Positions 38,836 to 46,374 are shown, numbered from the stretch's first letter. The stretch: DNA of 46,374 nt from Planctomycetota bacterium (GCA_029260735.1 JAJDCR010000010.1:1-46374), one strand, 5' to 3'. The notes: generated from the sequence alone by a model not told the origin. Program-made: numbers and translations.

Positions 38836-39666
38836 TTATTTTCGCAAAGAAGACTCCATCATCTTCTCAAACCGCGAGATAGGCAAAAACTTACGGGCAA
38901 TCATTCCCCAAAAAGCATCTTGCCCGACAACGTAGCGAACCTTTGGTTTAGGAGTTTCGACAACTTTGACAATCTTTTTTATAACAACCGCAGGATCCGC
39001 TCCGCTAGATTCCTTGCTCAAACCGTCATACAGATGATGGTAGGGGCTTTCTTGGTCGTGAGTGCCCGGTGATTTTTGTATTTTACCAAGCTCTCCTATT
39101 TCGGTTTGAAAATAACCGGGCTCAATCAAAGTTACATAGATATTGTCATCTTTCAGTTCGTAACGTACGCTTTCGCTCCATCCCTCTAGGGCAAATTTGG
39201 ACGCAACGTAGCTACTGTAAACGGGATAACCCATTGTTCCTAGAATAGAGGAGATATTTACAACCAAGCCACTTTTTTGTTTTTGCATCCCTGGTAATAC
39301 GGCCCGAGTACAGTTCAAGCAACCGTAGAAATTAGTTTGGAGTTGGGTTTCAAATTGCTCATTGCTGGTATCCATAAAGAAACCGCCCGAAAAGTAGCCC
39401 GCATTATTAATCAACACATCTAGTCTCTTGTGTTTTTCTTCTATCTCCGCGACAACTTTCTCAATGGACTCAGGGACAGTCACATCTAAATATCTTATCT
39501 CGGCAGAAAGTTTATTTTCGGCCAATGCTTCTGCTAATTTCTCTTGTTTCTTTAGGTTACGCATAGTGGCATACACCTGGTAACCTTTTTTGGCTAAAGC
39601 AATTACGCTATCTTTACCAAAACCACTGGAGGCACCTGTAATTAAAATGGTTTTTCTAGGTTTCAT
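38836..39666 (-). CDS. Short-chain dehydrogenase/reductase (classical SDR)
   Basis: NAD(P)-dependent oxidoreductase acting on an unknown alcohol or ketone; cytoplasmic. 276 residues, the usual size. It shows the dinucleotide loop TGASSGFGK near 9-17, NNAGY near 84-88, the catalytic Ser in NISSILG, and YVASK with Tyr and Lys spaced by three. The PG..T segment (EPGYFQTEIG) follows as in classical SDRs. The ATG at 39666 overlaps the stop of the lipocalin-like gene as ATGA and has GGAG nine bases upstream; an in-frame TTG at 39681 is not preferred. It is the last gene of the UbiA-GT-lipocalin operon. It could act on the same product as that operon or on the polyketide; the sequence does not decide. 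Confidence 0.9.
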   Translation of the reverse strand: MKPRKTILITGASSGFGKDSVIALAKKGYQVYATMRNLKKQEKLAEALAENKLSAEIRYLDVTVPESIEKVVAEIEEKHKRLDVLINNAGYFSGGFFMDTSNEQFETQLQTNFYGCLNCTRAVLPGMQKQKSGLVVNISSILGTMGYPVYSSYVASKFALEGWSESVRYELKDDNIYVTLIEPGYFQTEIGELGKIQKSPGTHDQESPYHHLYDGLSKESSGADPAVVIKKIVKVVETPKPKVRYVVGQDAFWGMIARKFLPISRFEKMMESSLRK

Positions 39667-40097
39667 TCGATTCGTCTCCAAATGACAGTGCCCACTAAAT
39701 CTAAAAAGAGAACTTTCATGGGAGCAGTGCGTAGTGTAAGTAAGTCATCAGAAAAGGTATAGTAACGTACCATATCTATCCCTATCTCATTGGGGGATAT
39801 ACTTCCCTTTACTTTATGGGTAATGCATTGTTTTTCTTCGTCAATTTTGTAATCCCCGTAGTAGGCGGCACAACCTTTAAAAGCCTCTCCCATTTCCTTA
39901 ATTGTGCCAAGACCGACCCCTTTGGCTGCTCCCTTAAAAACTTTTCGCCTGGGGTCAACCATATTGACAGACATTTTTTTTTCGGGAGCATAGATAAGAA
40001 TTCCATGAGCTTCTTTACTGAAGGGGTGAAAACTCACTCCCATGGTTTCCATCTTAAATTCAACCAGTTCCCACGCGCCAATAAATTTGTTTTCCAT
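39663..40097 (-). CDS. Lipocalin-like domain protein
   Basis: 144 residues matching the bacterial lipocalin-like family of small beta-barrel proteins: an N-terminal FIGAWELVEF (the W strand that opens the barrel), then GILIYAPEKKMSVNM, AAYYGDYKI, a HKV strand and a C-terminal LTLRT strand. No signal peptide is seen, so it is probably cytoplasmic. Such proteins bind hydrophobic molecules or act as small cyclase/isomerase-like accessory proteins near oxidoreductases, but no catalytic role is claimed here. AGGAG lies eight bases before the ATG. Its stop overlaps the start of the dehydrogenase, so the two are translationally coupled. Confidence 0.72.
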   Translation of the reverse strand: MENKFIGAWELVEFKMETMGVSFHPFSKEAHGILIYAPEKKMSVNMVDPRRKVFKGAAKGVGLGTIKEMGEAFKGCAAYYGDYKIDEEKQCITHKVKGSISPNEIGIDMVRYYTFSDDLLTLRTAPMKVLFLDLVGTVIWRRIE

Positions 40098-40120
40098 CGA
40101 AAAACTCCTAATTCAAAAAA

Positions 40121-40160
40121 CTTTTCCCTAGTTTTCTCTATTTTTCCCTAGTTTTCTCTA
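40121..40160. repeat. 20-bp tandem duplication between GT and lipocalin genes
   Basis: Two adjacent 20-base copies, identical except for the first base (ttttccctagttttctcta core), fill most of the short gap between the glycosyltransferase stop and the ribosome site of the lipocalin-like gene. No hairpin; probably a slippage duplication that only spaces the genes. Confidence 0.85.
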
Positions 40161-40161
40161 T

Positions 40162-41388
40162 TTAAGAGAGAATTAAATCTACAGTTTTTTCTAAAACACT
40201 TTCTTGAGAATCAAATTGCTTTGCATAGTGCTGACACTTTTCTTTTACTGGAGAAGATTCCAAGAGGTGCTGTAGATTTTTCCGAAGCGACTTATGATGA
40301 ATTTGTCGAGGAAGAAGGACTTTAGCCACTCCCATAGCTTCTAAGCGGTAAGCATTATCAAATTGATCATGAGCCATTGGAATGACAAGTTGAGGAACAC
40401 CTGCCGTGAGCGCTCTGGCCGAGGTTCCCACTCCTCCGTGGTGCACAACGACAGAGCAAAGAGGAAAAGCCTCTTTGAAAGGAACAAAGTCCATATGTTT
40501 GACATTTGATGGCAGTTCACTGGGCAATTGCTCTTTGTAGGGAGTGACAAAAGCAACGGGGTTTTTAAACTGACGACACGCTTGAACCGCTTGTCCAAAG
40601 AGATGCTTCGCGTGTTGCACAGCTGACCCAGGAGTAAAGAGAATGTGGGGCTCTTTTTTTAATATCTTTAGACTAGGAATTTCTTCCGTTTTCTTCTCTA
40701 CTCCATCGTAATCCAGAAACCCGGTAAAATGAACTTCCTTGGGCCAATCTTTTTCTCCCTTTCCAAACCACTGAGGCCATAAGCATATCGTTTTTTCAGG
40801 AATATGTAACCACTGCTGATAAAAATTTTGATTCATTTTTGCTAAACCGATTTTGCGACGAAAAGACTCTATCTCGTGGCGGTAAAGAGAATCATAGTAC
40901 CAATTCATTGCCTTGTAGGTAGGGCCTTTGGCTCCGGGGATACTGTCAATTATCTTGGGGAAAGAAAAACGATTGTAAGGACTCGGAATACAACAAGGGC
41001 TTAGGTGAAGGCCTGTCATCGGAATATTATACTTTTCACTAAATAGTCCTGAAGTAAACCCCAAGGTTGAGCCCACGAGAATAGTTTCTCCTGCGACATA
41101 CTCTTTTTCCAAAGCTTGGTAACCGGCATCGAGGGTTGATAAAAGGTAATCACGTAAAGTTTTGACCGATTTTGTCGGGTGCCAAAACTCGGGTGTTTCC
41201 GAGAACTCTTCCAGTTTCCGGTCTCCTTCTCCTGAAACGAAAGATAAACCCAAGCGGGTGGTTTTGCTCTCGTGCATGCTGTTGGCAATAACCGTTACGC
41301 TATATTCTTTTTGCTTTAGATATTTCCCTAAAGCAAGAACAGGATTGACATCACCTGCCGTCCCCAATGTGAATAAAATGATTTTCAT
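40162..41388 (-). CDS. Family 1 glycosyltransferase (UGT/MGT-like, GT-B fold)
   Basis: Transfers an activated sugar to a small hydrophobic acceptor. 408 residues, normal for the family. The N-terminal half starts with KIILFTLGTAGDVNPVLALG, the acceptor-side Rossmann start with a GDVNP loop. The C-terminal donor domain has FTPGSAVQHAK, then a signature region near 315-355 (VVVHHGGVGTSARAL, GVPQLVIPMAHDQFDNA) with the conserved HHGG..T and the DQFDNA end typical of nucleotide-sugar binding in GT1. No membrane segment. Closest in type to bacterial rhamnosyl/glucosyltransferases of lipids and natural products (RhlB or sterol-glucosyltransferase like). Starts 3 nt after the UbiA-family gene stop; the two may act in sequence on a prenylated lipid, or it may decorate the polyketide product. 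Confidence 0.92.
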   Translation of the reverse strand: MKIILFTLGTAGDVNPVLALGKYLKQKEYSVTVIANSMHESKTTRLGLSFVSGEGDRKLEEFSETPEFWHPTKSVKTLRDYLLSTLDAGYQALEKEYVAGETILVGSTLGFTSGLFSEKYNIPMTGLHLSPCCIPSPYNRFSFPKIIDSIPGAKGPTYKAMNWYYDSLYRHEIESFRRKIGLAKMNQNFYQQWLHIPEKTICLWPQWFGKGEKDWPKEVHFTGFLDYDGVEKKTEEIPSLKILKKEPHILFTPGSAVQHAKHLFGQAVQACRQFKNPVAFVTPYKEQLPSELPSNVKHMDFVPFKEAFPLCSVVVHHGGVGTSARALTAGVPQLVIPMAHDQFDNAYRLEAMGVAKVLLPRQIHHKSLRKNLQHLLESSPVKEKCQHYAKQFDSQESVLEKTVDLILS

Positions 41389-41391
41389 AGA

Positions 41392-42207
41392 CTAAAAATC
41401 TTCTTTACGTAAAAAAGGTAAATAGAAGAGATAAGGGAAAGTAAAACCATTTAGATAGTATTTCCAGAAGGAGTCTCCTGTGAATAGAAAAGGAATAAAC
41501 AAAAGAAAGAGAACAACTCCAAAAACCAATCCTAAAACCGAAGTTTGAATACAAACAGCAATAATTCCCCCGATCAAGAACAGAGAACCACAGAGTAATC
41601 GGCATGCGGTAAAACCAAAAGTAATTAACAAATTCTTGTGGTTAGCTGCTTTATCCGCCTCATAGTCTCTTCCATGTTGGTAGATGCAGATGTTAAAGTT
41701 AGAGCTAAAGTCGTAGCAGAGAATAATGAGCCATATATCCGAAAATCCTAAAGCAGCCCCGATTATCACCGTCGGCCCTGTTGCGGCGAATCCATGAGTC
41801 AAAGCATCAAAAAAGGCAAGCTTTTTTGCTCCCAGATTATAAATCAACTGAAAAGCCAAAGTTCCCAATGAAACCCACAGAACCAAAGGTTTATCAATAT
41901 AGAAAAAAATGGTAAGGTATATTCCTGCTAAAAGAGCTAAAGCAATGGCATACCCAATTTTTACATCATAAGTCCCATTGGAATAAGGGTTCCGGTTAAC
42001 AACTTTCTTTTTATCATCTTCGCGGTCAAAAATGTCATTGGAGACAAACCAAAATCCAGAATGGAAAGTGGCCACAGCAACAATCGGAAGAAAAAAAACT
42101 TCATAGAAAGAGCCCGTTATCAAAATAAGGTAAAAGTAGCTTCCTATAGAAAAAGGATACCACTCAGCAACCCGAGTAACGGCATTTATCTTGGCACCTA
42201 ACGACAT
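41392..42207 (-). CDS. UbiA-family prenyltransferase
   Basis: Integral membrane enzyme that joins a prenyl diphosphate to an acceptor. 271 residues from the ATG at 42207, which has AAAGGA 6-7 bases upstream and lies downstream of the proposed promoter; the open frame continues further upstream without support. The two Mg-diphosphate motifs are present: NDIFDREDD near 55-63 and DYEADKAANH near 181-190. About eight hydrophobic segments follow the family pattern. The substrate is not predictable: UbiA relatives make quinones, menaquinone, hemes, chlorophyll tails and archaeal-type ether lipids. No quinone-pathway neighbours are here. It is first in an operon with a glycosyltransferase, a lipocalin-like protein and an SDR, which suggests a small dedicated lipid or prenylated-metabolite pathway. 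Confidence 0.88.
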   Translation of the reverse strand: MSLGAKINAVTRVAEWYPFSIGSYFYLILITGSFYEVFFLPIVAVATFHSGFWFVSNDIFDREDDKKKVVNRNPYSNGTYDVKIGYAIALALLAGIYLTIFFYIDKPLVLWVSLGTLAFQLIYNLGAKKLAFFDALTHGFAATGPTVIIGAALGFSDIWLIILCYDFSSNFNICIYQHGRDYEADKAANHKNLLITFGFTACRLLCGSLFLIGGIIAVCIQTSVLGLVFGVVLFLLFIPFLFTGDSFWKYYLNGFTFPYLFYLPFLRKEDF

Positions 42208-42313
42208 AGCTATCCTTTCGACGATTGATGAAAGTCTCATCAACCCAGAGACGAATAAAGTGGTGGTAAGGAGGGGAATTTTTTGCCTTAAATATATTTT
42301 ATTTTGACTGCTA

Positions 42314-42342
42314 AATATAGCAAAAAAGGACTGTTTTAGCAA
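42314..42342 (-). promoter_or_regulatory. Extended -10 promoter for the UbiA-GT-lipocalin-SDR operon
   Basis: TTGCTA, 17 bases, TATATT on the minus strand, with TG one base before the -10. The start point would be near 42306, giving a leader of about 100 nt to the ATG at 42207. It lies 23 bases from the end of the palindromic element, which borders the promoter on its upstream side. Confidence 0.6.
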
Positions 42343-42365
42343 GGAGTTATTGCCCATAACTGTCA

Positions 42366-42595
42366 ACTTAAGCCGCAAGTCCTTGAAATATCCCCGAAGG
42401 GGATTAATGTTAGTAGCTCCGGGTGCAAACCCGGAGGTAAATGAAACACCCGACCCAAATCGCCCTGAAGGGGAGAAACTTTCTTTGTCTCACCCCTTCA
42501 GGGTGAATTTGGGACGCACTACATTGTCCATGGGTTGGAAACCCAGGGTAGTAAATGCCATAAGTCCTTTATTCTCAATATGGTTGCGCTTAAGT
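42366..42595. repeat. MITE-like palindromic element with terminal inverted repeats
   Basis: ACTTAAGCCGCAA at the left end matches TTGCGCTTAAGT at the right end in inverted orientation, with one base of bulge. Inside are four hairpins: CCCC-GAA-GGGG; CTCCGGGT-gcaa-ACCCGGAG; a long stem of CCCAAAT plus CCCTGAAGGGG pairing with CCCCTTCAGGG plus ATTTGGG; and TGGGTT-gga-AACCCA. AAGTCCTT occurs as a direct repeat near both ends. It codes for nothing convincing; the small plus-strand frame through it is an artefact of the repeats. It occupies half of the 455-base gap between the UbiA and ZIP genes; the remainder holds the UbiA promoter and an unremarkable 67-base stretch. Probably a mobile, non-autonomous repeat that should occur elsewhere in this genome. 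Confidence 0.75.
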
Positions 42596-42662
42596 CAATG
42601 GGCTTGGTTTGACATAGTCGGCTAAAGAGTTCTGGACAAAGAGAGAGTAGACACAATCGAAC

Positions 42663-43379
42663 CTATCCTAGTATCTTTTGCCCAATCATTCCCATGAGAA
42701 AACCAAAATTTGCCCCAAGGGCAGGAAACCAAGTTTTTCCAGACCTTGAAAGAGGTGCAATATCTTGAAATATTAAGTAAAGTATTCCGCCACTCGAAAA
42801 CAACATCAATGCTCCTGTGAGTTTTGGCATATTGCCTAATAAGTAATATCCCAAAAGAGCGGCAATAATTCCTGAGAAACTTAGGAAGAACAAAATAAGT
42901 AGGCATCTACTTGAAGTGTATTCATTCTTTCTTAGCTCCAAATAAGAATTAAATGATTCTGGAAAGTTTTGCATACCTATAAAGATTGCTAATAACAATC
43001 CCAAATTGTGGTCAGTAGCGAATACTGCGCCCAATGCAATGGCTTCTGGAATAAAATCTATCAACATGGCTAATAGCTGGGCAACCGTTCCGCCTTTTTT
43101 CTCTATATGTCTATCTAAAAAAAAGAAAGCAATTGCCCCAGCTAAGAATGCTACTGTCATCGGTATAACAGACAATACATCCATTCCTTTGGGGACGAGA
43201 ACAAATGCAACAGCAGCAACGATTATTCCTCCTCCAAATGCTACTGATGTGTGGAGAATCTCTGTTTTTACAACTCCATCTTTGAAATATCTCTCAAAAT
43301 ATTTAGCAAAAAATCCTCCCAGGAAAACTGTAATTCCTGCAAATAATGAGTACAGTATTATCTTATACAAATCTTCCAT
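42663..43379 (-). CDS. ZIP-family divalent metal transporter
   Basis: Inner-membrane uptake or exchange of zinc or related metals. 238 residues from the ATG at 43379, which has GGGAGC about four bases upstream; the frame could extend 38 residues to 43493, but that part is polar and has no good ribosome site. About eight hydrophobic segments are visible. The metal-site helix motifs DFIPEAIALGA and, 29 residues later, QNFPESF match the paired HxxPE/NFPE signature of ZIP proteins, with Asp in place of the first His. There is no His-rich loop. It is divergent from the secreted hydrolase and has no visible tie to the polyketide line. Confidence 0.85.
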   Translation of the reverse strand: MEDLYKIILYSLFAGITVFLGGFFAKYFERYFKDGVVKTEILHTSVAFGGGIIVAAVAFVLVPKGMDVLSVIPMTVAFLAGAIAFFFLDRHIEKKGGTVAQLLAMLIDFIPEAIALGAVFATDHNLGLLLAIFIGMQNFPESFNSYLELRKNEYTSSRCLLILFFLSFSGIIAALLGYYLLGNMPKLTGALMLFSSGGILYLIFQDIAPLSRSGKTWFPALGANFGFLMGMIGQKILG

Positions 43380-43563
43380 TAATGCTCCCAAATATCTATA
43401 GAGTTGAATTCTTTTCTCTTTTTTATTCCACCATCTTATAGTAAGTCCCAATCCAATCATTGGAGTAATTTTTGGTTGCGATATTTTCTTCATCTTGCTA
43501 AAATATGGGCTTATTATTTTGTATTTTCTTTTTTATATGATACAAAGAATTCAAGGAGAGGTC

Positions 43564-44952
43564 ATGAGAAAAATGTCTCGAACTATGGTTGTTCTTTTCG
43601 CAATCATGTTACTGTCAGCCTTTGTAATGGCTAGTGATCCGGCAACTACCGCCACTGTATTTGTTCCTGGTTTTAACCCTAATGGATCATCAAAGCAAGG
43701 AGTTTTTGGAACTCCTACCCGCGACAAAGCGGTTAAGAAAGCTTCTATCCTTTTGGGAGTTCCTGAAGGAACAGAGTTTCCTTTGGCGACAAACCAAATC
43801 GTGGGTACCGACTACTACGGAGATCAAGCTCCTGATTACTATACCGAAAAAGACCTAGCGGAATTGAAAGCAGTAGGACGAGGAACTCCTCGTTATGCTT
43901 TGATTACGGCTAAGTTTATCAGAAATCTTTTTGACACCACAAAAATACAGCACGTCAATGTTTGCGGAGCTAGCTTTGGTGCTTTGATTTCTCGCTATAT
44001 GATTGAGCACGATTTAGAAGGCTTAGCCTCTAGTAAAAAAATCGTTTCTTGGCTGACGGTCGAGGGAGCTTTGACCGGAGCTTACCCTGCCAATTTAACT
44101 GCTGATCCTGATTTGAAAAAGTTTTTGATCGAAGAGCTAGGCTTGGACATCATTGACCCTTTGACCATGCACTATGATTGGGTTGAAAAGAATATCAATA
44201 AGCCACGCGACGAGACAAGTAGCCCTTTCTTCAAAGATATTTTAATTGCCCACCAAATCTCTACTAAAGATGATTTAGCTGGTGGTTTAATGAGCTATGT
44301 CTCAGAAATGCCTAACGATGGATTACTTCTTGTTCGCGATATGGCTTTCCGTGATGTTGCCCCTGAGTCTCGCTTTCACGATCGTATGCCTATGGTTGTT
44401 TATACAGACAATAATCACGCCGAAGCTCGTAAGGATGACATTGTCGTAGCGAACTTAGTTACTTTTATACGCGGAACTAAGCGTGTGACTATTCGCCTCA
44501 TACAAGGCCGAGCTATTGATTTTGATGAAGATGAGTTCTTCTATGGTCCTGCGGAAATCGTTTTCCAAGCAACAATCAATTCGCCCTTTGTCCAGAAAAA
44601 TTGGAAATTCGCTAAGCCTATTGGACTTGCTAATCGCGAACGACATACCTCTCCTGTAGTTCCTTTTCGCAAAGGAAGCAAAAGCAAGTCTCTAGAAACC
44701 GTTCTTTTTGACTGGATGGTAAACCCTGAAGAAAAATCTTTGGAGTTAACCTTAAAAGCAGAAGAAATCGACTGGGATGAGATGTATAAAATTCAAGAAG
44801 ATGAGCATAACCCATATGAAGATCTAGGCAGCACAACTATTTCTATTCCTGTCGATGGAAAAGGAAGCCAGCGCTACCAAGTGAAAACCGACAAATGGGA
44901 ACTAGAGCTAGAAGTCGAAATTTACGACTACAAAGGACTTCGCAGTAAGTAA
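43564..44952 (+). CDS. Secreted alpha/beta-hydrolase with a C-terminal C2-like beta domain
   Basis: Probable exported lipase or esterase. 462 residues from the ATG at 43564, with AAGGAG five bases upstream; a longer frame reaches back to 43495 without support. A Sec signal peptide covers about 1-23 (KMSR, hydrophobic core, VMAS). Hydrolase features: oxyanion loop VFVPGF near 32-37, nucleophile elbow GASFG with Ser137, then NDG with Asp252 and NNHAE with His285, which are the likely triad in lipase order. From about 305 to the end is a separate beta-rich part, with FYGPAEIVFQATINS and EDEHNPYEDLG followed by alternating strands, resembling C2-like calcium or membrane binding modules. A TATGAT box at 43536-43541 may be its -10. 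The substrate is unknown. It is followed 28 nt later by a small membrane protein. Confidence 0.78.
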   Translation: MRKMSRTMVVLFAIMLLSAFVMASDPATTATVFVPGFNPNGSSKQGVFGTPTRDKAVKKASILLGVPEGTEFPLATNQIVGTDYYGDQAPDYYTEKDLAELKAVGRGTPRYALITAKFIRNLFDTTKIQHVNVCGASFGALISRYMIEHDLEGLASSKKIVSWLTVEGALTGAYPANLTADPDLKKFLIEELGLDIIDPLTMHYDWVEKNINKPRDETSSPFFKDILIAHQISTKDDLAGGLMSYVSEMPNDGLLLVRDMAFRDVAPESRFHDRMPMVVYTDNNHAEARKDDIVVANLVTFIRGTKRVTIRLIQGRAIDFDEDEFFYGPAEIVFQATINSPFVQKNWKFAKPIGLANRERHTSPVVPFRKGSKSKSLETVLFDWMVNPEEKSLELTLKAEEIDWDEMYKIQEDEHNPYEDLGSTTISIPVDGKGSQRYQVKTDKWELELEVEIYDYKGLRSK

Positions 44953-44980
44953 TCTTCAAAACTCAAAAGGGAGGATCTTT

Positions 44981-45268
44981 ATGACTAAAAAAAGATCCTT
45001 CTTTTTTGATTTTTTACTTCCCTTCCTTGTGTTTCTCTCCGTTTGGATAACGGGAAGTGACTTTATCATGCCTAAATTATCTTCTTATCGACATGCCATG
45101 CCTCAAGCAGGCTACATTTTACTACTCCTTTCTCTTCTCCCCGGAATTAGTGCCGCCATAGTCTTAAAAATTCTTCTCCAGAAAAGATCTTGGATTCTTC
45201 TAAAATTCTTTTTCGTTCACGGTTTTTTTCTATTTGTATCTATCGCTATTGCTAGTTTTGTCGAGTAG
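44981..45268 (+). CDS. Small membrane protein of unknown function
   Basis: 95 residues, not recognised. A short basic start (MTKKR) precedes three hydrophobic segments at about 7-24, 42-63 and 71-92, so it is an inner-membrane protein. AGGGAGG lies seven to ten bases before the ATG, a strong ribosome site. It starts 28 nt after the secreted hydrolase gene and is probably in the same transcript; it may serve that enzyme, but there is no direct sign of it. Confidence 0.75.
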   Translation: MTKKRSFFFDFLLPFLVFLSVWITGSDFIMPKLSSYRHAMPQAGYILLLLSLLPGISAAIVLKILLQKRSWILLKFFFVHGFFLFVSIAIASFVE

Positions 45269-45332
45269 TCAAAACTTCTTTCTCTTTGCACTCTTTAGAA
45301 AAAAATAGACAAGCTAGCCTCAGTTTTGACTA
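45266..45332. repeat. 10-bp inverted repeat flanking the intergenic region after the small membrane protein
   Basis: TAGTCAAAAC (45266-45275, starting at the stop codon) and GTTTTGACTA (45323-45332) are perfect reverse complements 47 bases apart. A second small palindrome, AGTTGT-taaac-ACAACT, lies at 45389-45405. No T-run follows either, so neither reads as a standard terminator. Binding sites or old element ends are possible. Confidence 0.5.
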
Positions 45333-45453
45333 TAATTTTGTTGAACCATTTCTATTTCCATTTGTTACATTTCTTCATACAGAAAAAGAGTTGTTAAACA
45401 CAACTTGATGGAAACTTCCATTTTAATAGCAAAAGTGAATAGAAAGAAATGTC

Positions 45454-46296
45454 ATGAACGATGCTCTACCAATTCTTCAAAGTTCTACGGAAGGACATTC
45501 TGAAGAAATAAACGATATATGTGAAGACTCTGAATACATTTATACAGCAGCTGATGATAATACCGTTAAAATATGGCAAAAAGAATCTTTGCAAGAAATT
45601 GCGATCTTACAACACGGAGATCTTGTCAATAGTATTTGTGTAGTGTTGATGATCTACATATTTACACCTCTGCCGATAATAATAGTGTCTGGGGATGGCA
45701 AAAAGATTCTCGAAAAAAAATTATCGAACTTACTGGGCATTCTGAGTATGTCACAGATGTGGAAGTTGATAATAAATTCATATATAGTCAGTCTTACTTC
45801 TTGCGATGATTACCTTTCTTCTATAGCCGTAGATAAAGAGTTTATATATGCTACTTCAGCATCAGGTGTTACAATATTCGGTAAGAAATCCTGGATAGAT
45901 ATAGCTTATGTTAGTGCAGAAGAAATGTTTGTAAACATGATCTGTACAGATGAAGATTACTTATACTTGGCAAATGGGGATGGCAGCATAAAAATAGTAG
46001 GAAAAAATTCATGGAGCGCCCTTGCAACTACTAAGGTCAACAAAAAAGCAATCAATTTCTTATCCACAGATGAACCAATCAGAAATGAAATACTTAAATT
46101 GAAAGAACAAGAAGTATTGAAAACACTGGAATTTGCAGCAGAGGAAGGAGTACCTAGTTTACACGGTGAAGGGCTGTCGACAGTCAAAGAAAAATCTCAA
46201 ATTTCTAAATTTTTAGTCTTGACATTTTCAAGTAAAACAAGTACTCTTTTAGTACGGTTTTTTATAAAAAAAGATGTTGTCGGGAGAAAAAAATGA
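45454..46296 (+). pseudogene. WD40-like beta-propeller gene, frameshifted
   Basis: Repeats of about 40 residues of the type ICxDxxYIYTxxxDNTVKIWQK can be aligned. The open frame reads the first repeat, then loses the pattern from 45643 to about 45790. In that interval the repeat continues in another frame (VDDLHIYTSADNNS, WGWQKDS, LTGHSEYV, DNKFIYSQS) until a stop at 45807. The original frame regains the pattern from about 45800 (VDKEFIYATSASG, then DYLYLANGDGSIKIVGK). So there are two compensating frame changes and a shortened third repeat. No signal peptide. The last 30 or so residues look unlike the rest and overlap the promoter region of the recombinase gene. Possibly damaged by the neighbouring insertion sequence; sequencing error cannot be excluded. 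Confidence 0.7.
46219..46247 (+). promoter_or_regulatory. Candidate promoter of the IS607-type recombinase
   Basis: A perfect TTGACA followed after 17 bases by TACTCT, ending 45 bases before the recombinase ATG. The -10 is poor (3 of 6). It lies inside the 3' part of the WD40-like frame, suggesting that frame's tail belongs to the element end. Confidence 0.4.
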
Positions 46297-46374
46297 CAAC
46301 ATGGATAAGTATTGGAAAAGTGGCGAGCTACTATGGTGTAACAACACAAACAATAAGAAACTGGACAAAACAGG
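46293..46374 (+). CDS. IS607-type serine recombinase (TnpA), N-terminal fragment
   Basis: Catalyses transposition of IS607-family elements. Only 27 residues are in the window: MTTWISIGKVASYYGV and then TTQTIRNWTKQ, the MerR-like helix-turn-helix that opens these recombinases. The catalytic serine domain lies beyond the right edge. CGGGAG upstream (46281-46286) can serve as ribosome site. A MerR-family or excisionase-like regulator is the alternative, less likely given the neighbouring broken gene. Confidence 0.7.
   Translation, partial: MTTWISIGKVASYYGVTTQTIRNWTKQ

Larger units (their letters stand above)
46219..46374 (+). mobile_element. Left part of an IS607-family insertion sequence, right side outside window
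   Basis: Called from the recombinase start and its promoter-like site. IS607 elements have no terminal inverted repeats, so the exact left end cannot be placed; it could be anywhere from about 46190 to 46290. A tnpB-like gene usually follows the recombinase and should lie beyond the window. Confidence 0.5.

Noticed and set aside
42000..42378. Longer UbiA reading frame starting at 42378
   Set aside because: That start lies upstream of the promoter at 42314-42342 and has no ribosome site, while 42207 has AAAGGA.
42350..42625. 91-residue plus-strand open frame
   Set aside because: It runs through the hairpins of the palindromic element and has no coding character.
45266..45332. Rho-independent terminator after the small membrane protein
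   Set aside because: The inverted repeat has a 47-base loop and no T-run, so it does not fit a terminator hairpin.

Overview
The window is mostly one strongly AT-leaning, minus-strand biosynthetic locus. The left 33 kb is a run of five giant modular enzymes, here called A to E in order of transcription. They are packed stop-to-start (8-nt and 4-nt overlaps, 3-nt and 31-nt gaps), so they read as one operon transcribed right to left. Their families are those of a fatty-acid-primed hybrid polyketide line. A is a fatty acyl-AMP ligase (FAAL) loader with carrier proteins. B is a bimodular PKS. C and D are fully reducing PKS modules. E is a PKS module whose end is fused to a PLP aminotransferase that runs off the left edge. 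FAAL start plus PKS-aminotransferase fusion is the logic used for beta-amino fatty acyl units in lipopeptides (iturin/mycosubtilin MycA, microcystin McyE, puwainaphycin types). A nonribosomal peptide part is therefore expected just beyond position 1.

The line carries several non-canonical domains that are visible at residue level. A has two tandem AMP-ligase domains, and the second has lost its catalytic lysine and ATP-loop residues. A also has an acyltransferase (AT) that keeps a KS-AT linker but has no KS. The first AT of B has lost its Ser and His and about 100 residues. The KR of E, directly before the aminotransferase, has two altered cofactor-site residues, which fits a need to leave a beta-keto group for amination. 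If every module acts once, the chain gains hydroxyl, hydroxyl, methylene, methylene and beta-amine positions.

Region 33.3-38.7 kb: a promoter with a downstream palindrome precedes A. Next come a hybrid sensor histidine kinase and a CheB-CheR-PAS fusion, which form a signalling pair. Region 38.8-42.2 kb: a tight four-gene operon (UbiA-family prenyltransferase, GT1 glycosyltransferase, lipocalin-like protein, short-chain dehydrogenase) with its own extended -10 promoter. A 230-bp palindromic element with 12-bp terminal inverted repeats lies just upstream of that promoter. Region 42.7-46.4 kb: a ZIP-type metal transporter (minus), then on the plus strand a secreted alpha/beta-hydrolase, a small membrane protein, a frameshifted WD40-like propeller gene, and the first codons of an IS607-type serine recombinase at the right edge.

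Signal peptides, ZIP/UbiA membrane proteins, Shine-Dalgarno sites and sigma70-like promoters indicate a bacterium, probably Gram-negative and environmental. The phylum cannot be fixed from this sequence alone. No tRNA, rRNA or CRISPR array was seen.
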